Both the position numbers and the translations under genes were made by a program. DNA of 6,600 bases, from assembly GCA_005878415.1 (NCBI GenBank), contig VBMM01000023.1:1-6600 (forward strand), read 5' to 3'. Source of the DNA: Methanobacteriota archaeon. GTDB lineage: Archaea; Thermoplasmatota; Thermoplasmata; RBG-16-68-12. A model generated the notes under the pieces. The model was not told the origin of the DNA and did no database searches. It worked only from the letters and a program-made list of their open reading frames with translations. Position 1 is the first letter of the stretch. Every line of letters begins with the position of its first letter. Of the stretch, positions 1 through 4,656 are shown piece after piece.

Positions 1-429
1 GATCAACTCGCGCTGCTCGAGCTTCTCCGCCGTCGCCCAGATGACCGGCGTCATCGGGTCGATCACGACGCGCGTGGCGATGTTGTAGTCCGCGCGAGCC
101 TTCACGAGCTGCGGCAGCTGCTCCTCGATCATCTTCTTGAAATTCCGGCCTTTGAGGTGGATGAAAAAGAGCGATTTCTCGTAGTACTTGCGCATGTCGA
201 AGCCCATCAGGTCCGCCTCGCGCATGATCTGCTCCGGCGGCTCCTCGAGGGTCACGTACAGGGCCTGCTCGCCCTGCTCGATGCCTTCCATGAGAAACTG
301 GATCGCGAACGTGGACTTGCCCGTCCCGCTCGACCCCAAGATGACGACCGTCGACTTGGGCCAGAATCCGCCTTCGATCAAATCGTCGAGCCCCGGGATC
401 CCGCTCGGCACTTTCTGTACGTCGGCCAT
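1..429 (-). CDS. KaiC/RadA-like RecA-superfamily ATPase, N-terminal part (runs off left edge)
   Basis: The 143 visible residues form the first part of a KaiC-like P-loop ATPase of the RecA superfamily. Such proteins are abundant in archaea, usually as single-domain ATPases linked to signalling or regulation; the exact role here is unknown. Seen: the family opening SGIPGLDDLIEGG at residues 9-21, a Walker A GSSGTGKST at 32-40, the paired catalytic glutamates in LEEPPEQ (E62, E63), and a Walker B-like strand RVVIDP at 120-125. The C-terminal half lies outside the window, so a second KaiC domain cannot be excluded. The ATG at 429-427 is preceded by GAGGGGGAT (444-436), a fair match to an archaeal Shine-Dalgarno sequence about seven bases upstream, which supports this start. 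A TATA-like box near 508-516 suggests its own promoter and a leader of roughly 55 bases. It lies on the same strand as, and downstream of, the translin gene. Confidence 0.9.
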   Translation of the reverse strand, partial: MADVQKVPSGIPGLDDLIEGGFWPKSTVVILGSSGTGKSTFAIQFLMEGIEQGEQALYVTLEEPPEQIMREADLMGFDMRKYYEKSLFFIHLKGRNFKKMIEEQLPQLVKARADYNIATRVVIDPMTPVIWATAEKLEQRELI

Positions 430-507
430 GGTGGTATCCCCCTCGAGGACCTCCTTCGGGGGAGGCGCGGCCTCGCTGGGTGGAATGCGCGATTCGATGC
501 CCGCGGC

Positions 508-516
508 CTTTTAAGT
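508..516 (-). promoter_or_regulatory. Probable TATA box for the KaiC-like gene
   Basis: On the minus strand the sequence reads ACTTAAAAG, an A/T island in a GC-rich surround. It lies between the translin stop and the KaiC-like start. A transcript beginning about 26 bases downstream would start near 486 and carry a leader of about 55 bases, in keeping with the Shine-Dalgarno-like GAGGGGGAT seen before the ATG. Inferred from composition and spacing only. Confidence 0.45.
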
Positions 517-554
517 GAATTCCGACTCCGAAATCGACCCTGATAACAAACGGG

Positions 555-1172
555 TCAGAGCTTCGCGCGGACCGCGTCGAGTTTCTCCGCGAGATCCTGG
601 CTCCGCGCGGCGACCGCGACCTCGCCGCGGGTCTTCTCGATGAGGCTCCGCGCGACGTCCTGTTTCCGCTTCAGGGCGATCAGCGCGGTCGGGTAGTCGA
701 ACCGCATCAGCGCGTCGAGGATCCGCTCCATCATCTCGAGGAACGAGGACGCGAGCTTGACGTCGCCGCGCCGCAGGTGCTCGAGCGCGAACCGCCGAAG
801 CTCGCCGACGACGTCGCCGAGGCCGAGGAGGTACGCGGTGTCCGTCACGCCCAGCTCCTTGGGACTCGGCAACGGTTCCGCATCCAGGATCGAGTGGACG
901 AGGAACGCCTCGCACGCCTCCTGCATCGCGTTCTCGACGATGCCCGTGTGGTAGAGGTCCGGATGGTCTTGGAGGAGGCTCTTCAGCTTGAGGACCTCCT
1001 CTCGCGTCTCCTGGAGGGCCGCCGCGACATCGTGGCCGCGATGCATCCCCTGGATCACGCTGCCGCTGAGTCGCGCGATCGTTCGGGAGGATTTGATCGT
1101 GAGTTCACGGACCTCGTCTTTCTCGTCGAGGCGGGACTCGATGTGCGAGATCACGTCGTCGAGGTTCTTCAC
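555..1172 (-). CDS. Archaeal translin-family protein, probable RNA-binding protein/endoribonuclease
   Basis: A 205-residue, mainly helical protein of the translin/TRAX family (archaeal COG2178 type). Relatives bind single-stranded nucleic acid as ring-like oligomers, and TRAX-type subunits cleave RNA. Seen: QEACEAF at residues 84-90 matches the TRAX QExxEA motif (acidic residues E85 and E88), and YLLGLGDVVGELRR at 114-127 matches the family signature, supplying D120. These three positions correspond to the TRAX catalytic acids, so an active RNase is plausible. The frame is open back to an ATG at 1235 whose ATGA overlaps the purD stop, and another ATG lies at 1190. I chose the GTG at 1172 because the family-like sequence (KNLDDVISHIESRL) begins there, the upstream residues look non-conserved, and a TATA-like ATATAA sits about 27 bases before it, as expected for a leaderless archaeal transcript. 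The product call is firm; the start is uncertain. It follows purD on the same strand. Confidence 0.85.
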   Translation of the reverse strand: MKNLDDVISHIESRLDEKDEVRELTIKSSRTIARLSGSVIQGMHRGHDVAAALQETREEVLKLKSLLQDHPDLYHTGIVENAMQEACEAFLVHSILDAEPLPSPKELGVTDTAYLLGLGDVVGELRRFALEHLRRGDVKLASSFLEMMERILDALMRFDYPTALIALKRKQDVARSLIEKTRGEVAVAARSQDLAEKLDAVRAKL

Positions 1173-1195
1173 GCCGCGCGCATGGCCCATCCCGT

Positions 1196-1203
1196 TATAT
1201 GAG
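1196..1203 (-). promoter_or_regulatory. TATA-like box before the translin-family gene
   Basis: The minus strand reads TCATATAA here, just after the purD stop. ATATAA is rare by chance in DNA this GC-rich. Its centre lies about 27 bases upstream of the GTG at 1172, the usual spacing from an archaeal TATA box to the transcription start. This suggests a leaderless transcript independent of purD, and would place the alternative starts at 1235 and 1190 upstream of the transcript. Readthrough from purD remains possible. Confidence 0.5.
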
Positions 1204-1231
1204 CGTTGGCCCGGGGAGGAGCGCGCCCGAG

Positions 1232-2551
1232 TCATCCGTGGATCTTCTGCATCCGCTCGACCTTCCGTTTCACGATCTCGGGCTTCCCGATATCCCGGCG
1301 CGCGTAGAAGTTCCCTGCGACGAACGCGAGCGCCTCCTCGGAAATCGATTCGGCCGCGCCGAGGTCCGACGCGATGCCGACGACCGCGAGCGACCGGGAC
1401 GTCGTCGTGTACAGGTGACCGCCTCGTTCGTCGACGCTTGCGTAGTAGAGCCGCGCCCCAGTCCGGCGGATGCTCTCCTCGTCGACCTTGAGCTGCTCGC
1501 CGGCCTTCGGATGGGAGCCGTAGCCCATCGGCACGACGTACTTGCAGACGGTCGCTTTGCGGGAGAACTTCACGTTCGACGGAAGGTTCCCGCCGGTGAG
1601 GCGCACGCAGACATCGAGGAAGTCGCCCTCGAGGATCGGGAGGACGTTCATCGATTCGGGATCGGCGAAGCGCACGTTGTACTCGAGGAGCTTGGGCCCG
1701 TCGCGCGTGGCCATGAAGCCGCCGTAGAGAATTCCTTTGAACGGCGTGTCGCGGGCAAACATCGCATCGACGGTCTTCGTCATCGTCTCCAGCGCCCGCT
1801 CGTACTCATCTCGGGTGACGAACGGGAGCAGGTGGTCCGCATCGCTGTACGAGCCCATCCCGCCCGTATTCGGGCCCTTGTCCTCTTCGTACGCGCGCTT
1901 GTGATCCTGCGCGAGCGGCATGGGGACCAGCGAGCGGCCGTCGCAGAACGCCTGGAGGGAGAACTCTTCGCCGACGAGTTTCTCCTCCACGAGGAACCGC
2001 GCGGTCCCGCCAATGTTCTTCTCGAGAATCTCCCGACCGTATGCGAGCGCCTCGGGCTTCGTGGAGAAGTGTTCGCCCCACACCCGCACGCCCTTGCCCC
2101 CCGTCAGGCCGAGCGGCTTGATCACGAACTCGAAATAGGAGTCGTTCACGAACTCCTCGAACCCCGCGAGGTTGTCGAAGGCCCAGAACTGCGGGGACCC
2201 GGTGATCCGATGCTCCCGCATCAGGGTCCGCGTGAATTCCTTGTTCGTCTCAAGCCGAGCCGCTTCCCGCGACGGGCCGACCGTCGGAATCGCGGCGGCT
2301 TCGAGGGCATCCGTAATGCCCCTCTCGAGCGGTGCCTCCGGGCCGATCACTGCGAGTTCGATCCCGTGGCCTTTCGCCCAGGAGACGATGCGCTCGACGT
2401 CGGTCACATCGCCGAGGAGGATTTCCTTCGAGCGACGACGGATGCCCGGATTCTGATTCGCCATCGCCGCATAGATCTCCGCTTGGCTTCGGTGGAGCGC
2501 TTCGACGATGGCGTGCTCGCGACCGCCACCACCGACCACCAGGACCTTCAT
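1232..2551 (-). CDS. purD: Phosphoribosylamine--glycine ligase (GAR synthetase)
   Basis: PurD joins phosphoribosylamine and glycine using ATP to give glycinamide ribonucleotide, the second step of de novo purine synthesis in the cytoplasm. At 439 residues it has the usual length. Seen in order: the N-terminal loop VVGGGGREHA (residues 5-14), VIGPEAPL (68-75), the ATP-grasp segment VIKPLGLTGGKGVRVW (143-158), the GARS motif GPNTGGMGSYS (226-236), the metal and ATP-binding stretch LLEYNVRFADPESMNVLP (288-305), and a C-terminal domain ending in the family's FYARRDIG-type strand. The usual RFGDPE is RFADPE here. The frame extends 16 codons upstream to 2599, but the canonical start MKVLVVGGGG is the ATG at 2551-2549, which I adopt. 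Upstream are the VOC gene and folD on the same strand, so cotranscription with a folate enzyme is possible. The stop is TGA at 1234-1232. Confidence 0.96.
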   Translation of the reverse strand: MKVLVVGGGGREHAIVEALHRSQAEIYAAMANQNPGIRRRSKEILLGDVTDVERIVSWAKGHGIELAVIGPEAPLERGITDALEAAAIPTVGPSREAARLETNKEFTRTLMREHRITGSPQFWAFDNLAGFEEFVNDSYFEFVIKPLGLTGGKGVRVWGEHFSTKPEALAYGREILEKNIGGTARFLVEEKLVGEEFSLQAFCDGRSLVPMPLAQDHKRAYEEDKGPNTGGMGSYSDADHLLPFVTRDEYERALETMTKTVDAMFARDTPFKGILYGGFMATRDGPKLLEYNVRFADPESMNVLPILEGDFLDVCVRLTGGNLPSNVKFSRKATVCKYVVPMGYGSHPKAGEQLKVDEESIRRTGARLYYASVDERGGHLYTTTSRSLAVVGIASDLGAAESISEEALAFVAGNFYARRDIGKPEIVKRKVERMQKIHG

Positions 2552-2582
2552 GGTTGCAGCGCGGAGAAGGCGGAGGCCGGGA

Positions 2583-2592
2583 TTTCTAGTTT
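2583..2592 (-). promoter_or_regulatory. Weak possible promoter element before purD
   Basis: The minus strand reads AACTAGAAAT, preceded by GCGA, which together give a CGAA-rich BRE-like stretch. The centre lies about 36 bases before the purD ATG, the same distance as the folD candidate from its start, implying a leader near 10 bases. The match to a TATA box is poor, and cotranscription from folD is an equally good explanation. Confidence 0.22.
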
Positions 2593-2615
2593 CGCGCACT
2601 CCGCTGAATTCCGAA

Positions 2616-2960
2616 TCACTTCGGCGTCTGCATGAGTTTGAGGTAGTTCCCCCCCGAGTCTTCGAATGTCACGACACCCCCCCAAGGCTAATCGCCGATC
2701 TCCCCGACGAAGTTCACTCCCTTGTCTCGCAGTGTCTTCACGTCGGCTCGGATGTCCGTGGTCTTCAGAATCAAGATCGCGCGCTCCGGGGGCGGCTTGC
2801 CGTCCGTCGAATCGAGCCCGACGCGGAGACCGCCCACGTTCATCGCGCTCCAGTGGTCGCTCTCTTCGGTGACCGCCAGGTTCAGCACGTTTCGATTGAA
2901 GACGACCGCGCGTTTCTTGTCCTGGACGGCGTAGTAGACGTCTGCAACGCCGGTGATCAT
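2616..2960 (-). CDS. Glyoxalase/VOC-fold protein with an in-frame TAG (readthrough, pyrrolysine or broken gene)
   Basis: A single-module vicinal-oxygen-chelate fold protein of the glyoxalase/bleomycin-resistance superfamily; the substrate cannot be told. The ATG at 2960 gives MITGVADVYYAVQD, the usual first strand, followed by the helix RAVVFNRNVLNL (residues 17-28, compare the common FYRDVLGL) and strands SAMNVGGLRVGLD and RAILILKTTD. Codon 91 (2690-2688) is TAG. The same frame then continues for 23 codons with PWGGVVTFEDSGGNYLKLMQ, a clear VOC C-terminal strand pair, to TGA at 2618-2616. Read through, the product is 114 residues, a normal VOC length; stopping at TAG would lose the last two strands. 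A GTG nine bases further upstream (2969) is an alternative start. N22, N27 and the SGG turn differ from the common family residues, so early decay is possible. It lies between folD (49 bases upstream) and purD (64 bases downstream). Confidence 0.8.
2688..2690 (-). other. In-frame amber (TAG) codon inside the VOC gene
   Basis: TAG replaces codon 91 with family-like coding on both sides in the same frame. The context is GGC GAT TAG CCT TGG. One base change (CAG to TAG) would account for it if the ancestral residue was Gln, a plausible residue before a PWG-type strand. Alternatives are decoding as pyrrolysine, other readthrough, a nonsense mutation or a base-call error. The two G7 tracts on this strand both lie downstream of TAG, so a miscounted homopolymer would not create this codon. 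Confidence 0.85.
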
Positions 2961-3009
2961 CGGCTCCACACTCCGAGGGTCGAGCGATGGCGCTATCGAG
3001 GGATACCCA

Positions 3010-3912
3010 TCATGGTGGGGCGGGGCCAGCGGCTTTCGAGGCGATCTCGCCCGCGGAGACCGTGTTCGAGAGGAGCATCGCGATCGTCATCGGACCGACG
3101 CCTCCGGGGACCGGAGAAATGGCCTTCGCCTTCTGCTTCACCGCATCGAAGTCGACGTCGCCGACCGTCCGGTAACCGCCCTTCGCCGTCGGATCGGGGA
3201 CGCGGTTGATGCCCACGTCAATCACGACGGCCCCGTCGCGGACCATGTCCGCCTTGAGGAACCGGGGAGAGCCCATCGCAGCCGCCAGGATGTCGGCGCG
3301 GCGTGTGTGGGCCGCGATCTCCTTCGTCGCGGTATGGGCAATCGTCACGGTCGCGTTGGCGCCGGGCGCTTTCTGCATCAAGAGCGCGGCGAGCGGCTTC
3401 CCGACGATGTTGCTCCGGCCAAGGATGACGACGTGCTTGCCGCTGGGATCGTTCCCGCTCCGCATCAGCAGTTCGACGACGCCGGACGGCGTGGCGGGCG
3501 CGAACCGCGGACGGCCGATCAACATGAGTCCGACGTTCACCGGATGGAAGCAGTCCACGTCCTTCAGCGGACTGACGGCCGCGACGGCGGCCTCGACGCG
3601 AATTTGCGAAGGGAGCGGTTGCTGGACGAGGATCCCATGGACCTTCGGGTCGGAGTTCAGGCGGCCGATCTCCTGCAGGAGCCGCGCCTCCGAGACGTCC
3701 TCGGGCAATTGGATGGTCCAGTGGGCCATCCCCATCTCTTCGGACGCTTTGCTCTTCATCTTGACGTAGAGTTGCGACGCGGCGTTCTCGCCGACGAGGA
3801 CCGCCGCGAGACCGGCCACATTCCCGGCGTCGGCCAGCTTCGCGAGACGCGGCTTGAGGCCGGTCCGGATCTCACCGGCGATCTTTTTCCCATCGATGAT
3901 CTCGGCCACCAC
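3010..3912 (-). CDS. folD: Bifunctional methylenetetrahydrofolate dehydrogenase/methenyltetrahydrofolate cyclohydrolase
   Basis: FolD oxidises 5,10-methylene-tetrahydrofolate with NAD(P)+ and hydrolyses the methenyl product to 10-formyl-tetrahydrofolate, supplying formyl groups for purines. The 300-residue product has the full family architecture: YVKMKSKASEEMG at 49-61 with the catalytic lysine K53, QLPEDVSEARLL at 68-79, VHGILVQQPLP at 91-101 with Q97, PLKDVDCFHPVNVG at 115-128 with D120, then the Rossmann motif VVILGRSNIVGKPLA, the VVIDVGINRV strand, and the C-terminal signature SPVPGGVGPMTIAML. The catalytic K, Q and D are all present. The usual DVDGFHP is DVDCFHP here (C121). Two tandem GTG codons (3912 and 3909) can serve as start; GGCGGTG lies five bases upstream of the first and resembles a Shine-Dalgarno sequence. 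The last ten residues are a short Ala/Pro-rich tail. It is the first gene of the leftward block and diverges from the regulator at 4090. Confidence 0.97.
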   Translation of the reverse strand: MVAEIIDGKKIAGEIRTGLKPRLAKLADAGNVAGLAAVLVGENAASQLYVKMKSKASEEMGMAHWTIQLPEDVSEARLLQEIGRLNSDPKVHGILVQQPLPSQIRVEAAVAAVSPLKDVDCFHPVNVGLMLIGRPRFAPATPSGVVELLMRSGNDPSGKHVVILGRSNIVGKPLAALLMQKAPGANATVTIAHTATKEIAAHTRRADILAAAMGSPRFLKADMVRDGAVVIDVGINRVPDPTAKGGYRTVGDVDFDAVKQKAKAISPVPGGVGPMTIAMLLSNTVSAGEIASKAAGPAPP

Positions 3913-3943
3913 GTCGACACCGCCCGTCGGAATCCGCCTGCCA

Positions 3944-3951
3944 GTTAAAGT
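3944..3951 (-). promoter_or_regulatory. Probable TATA box for folD
   Basis: The minus strand reads CTTTAACT, preceded by GAAAGA, an archaeal BRE/TATA-like arrangement. The centre is about 36 bases upstream of the first GTG, so the transcript would carry a leader of about 10 bases. Such a short leader would leave out most of the Shine-Dalgarno-like GGCGGTG, so either this box or that ribosome site may be spurious. Confidence 0.42.
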
Positions 3952-3957
3952 CTTTCA

Positions 3958-3971
3958 GCGTCGGCCGACGC
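3958..3971. promoter_or_regulatory. Perfect 14-bp palindrome in the divergent folD/regulator intergenic region
   Basis: GCGTCGGCCGACGC is a perfect palindrome, centred between 3964 and 3965. It sits about seven bases upstream of the folD TATA-like box, where archaeal regulators that help or block TBP/TFB binding often act. Perfect 14-mers do occur by chance in DNA this GC-rich, so operator function is only a suggestion. The remainder of this 177-base gap (3913-4089) shows the two candidate promoters, a short TGTCAGACA inverted repeat at 4019-4027, and no gene. Confidence 0.3.
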
Positions 3972-4054
3972 CGCTGCCGACCATTGCCCGTGGCGCCGCA
4001 GAATCGTACCTCCGGAAGTGTCAGACAACGACCCCGCCATTCTCACGGACGAAA

Positions 4055-4063
4055 ACACTTAAG
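4055..4063 (+). promoter_or_regulatory. Probable BRE/TATA element for the regulator-reductase pair
   Basis: The plus strand reads CGGACGAAAACACTTAAG across 4046-4063; CGAAAA resembles a BRE and ACTTAAG a TATA-like box. The centre of the box is about 30 bases upstream of the ATG at 4090, so the transcript would be leaderless or nearly so, consistent with the lack of a Shine-Dalgarno sequence before that ATG. It would drive both the winged-helix gene and the overlapping reductase gene. Confidence 0.48.
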
Positions 4064-4089
4064 ACCGGTCGCGGCCATGGGGACCGCGG

Positions 4090-4656
4090 ATGCACTCCAA
4101 CGATTGGTCTCGACTCCTGACGGAACGTCAGCGCGAGGTCCTCTCCATCGTCGTGGAGAACAAGGTCTACCGCAATCGCGACTCGAAGATCCCGGAGTTG
4201 GCCGCCCAGATGGGGATCGCTCCGGCCGCCGTCGCGAAGCATCTCCTCGAGATCGAGAAGACCGCCCTCCTGAACGTGGTCGTGAGCCCGTCGGAGCAGG
4301 GCAAGCGGGTATACGAGCGGCTCGAACTGGAGCCGCGGCCCGAGAACAAGCAGACGGCCGAAGCCCTGGACCGCCAGACGATCACGATCCTCCGGTTCCT
4401 CCGGGACCACCCGGATGCGAGCTCTAACGAGATCGCGGAGGAACTCGGCCTCTCCGACTACACGACGGGCAACAGCCTCCGCGTCCTGATCGCGATCCAG
4501 CTCGTCACGAAGCAGCGAGGAGCCGCGGTGCGACGCGGCGTCCCTCCATACGTCTTCCGGCCGACTCCGCACGGGCGGGACCTGATCGACCGAATGCCCG
4601 TGGGCGCCCTGTCGGAAGGCAAAAGTAGCGTGGACGGTCTCCTGGGCACCGCGTGA
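4090..4656 (+). CDS. Two-winged-helix DNA-binding protein, putative transcriptional regulator
   Basis: A 188-residue protein with two consecutive winged-helix-turn-helix modules and no other domain. The first spans roughly residues 9-78: LTERQREVLSIV opens it, IPELAAQMGIAPAAVAKHLLEIEK (34-57) is the HTH, and NVVVSPSEQGKRVYERL is the wing, with the EQGKRVYE pattern of MarR/ArsR-like proteins. The second spans roughly 93-169: ITILRFLRDHPDASSNEIAEELG is followed by LSDYTTGNSLRVLIAIQLV as recognition helix, then a basic wing (KQRGAAVRRG) and RPTPHGRDLIDRM. No ligand-binding domain or metal-binding cysteine cluster is visible, so the inducer is unknown. The TGA stop overlaps the GTG of the flavoprotein gene, indicating cotranscription and suggesting that the regulator controls or is coupled to that gene. 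I do not recognise a named family. An inverted repeat lies inside its first codons. Confidence 0.85.
   Translation: MHSNDWSRLLTERQREVLSIVVENKVYRNRDSKIPELAAQMGIAPAAVAKHLLEIEKTALLNVVVSPSEQGKRVYERLELEPRPENKQTAEALDRQTITILRFLRDHPDASSNEIAEELGLSDYTTGNSLRVLIAIQLVTKQRGAAVRRGVPPYVFRPTPHGRDLIDRMPVGALSEGKSSVDGLLGTA
4117..4131. repeat. 15-bp inverted repeat in the 5' coding end of the regulator
   Basis: CTGACG-GAA-CGTCAG has two perfect six-base arms separated by three bases. It starts 27 bases into the gene and about 30 bases after the inferred transcription start. Many archaeal repressors bind downstream of the TATA box, so an autoregulatory site is possible. The bases also encode Leu-Thr-Glu-Arg-Gln at the domain start, which is reason enough for them to be there. 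Confidence 0.3.

Noticed and set aside
511..915. 134-codon open frame on the minus strand within the translin gene and its downstream region
   Set aside because: It is in a different frame from the translin motifs, is dominated by Arg and Ala, and has no recognisable domain.
2552..2599. 16-codon N-terminal extension of purD
   Set aside because: The PurD family begins at the nucleotide-binding strand MKVLVVGGGG; the extension has no conserved feature and overlaps a possible promoter element.
1199..2635. 478-codon open frame on the plus strand opposite purD
   Set aside because: It mirrors purD exactly, has a composition rich in Arg, Glu and Leu with no recognisable motif, and is explained by lack of stop codons in the antisense of GC-rich genes.
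2649..2683. Frameshift from the two seven-base G tracts (minus strand) as the cause of the broken VOC gene
   Set aside because: The reading frame before TAG and after both tracts is the same and encodes a coherent VOC C-terminus, so no length error is needed and none would create the TAG, which precedes the tracts.
2953..3948. 331-codon open frame on the plus strand opposite folD
   Set aside because: folD has all family motifs on the minus strand. This frame is Arg/Asp-rich without motifs and runs through the folD promoter.
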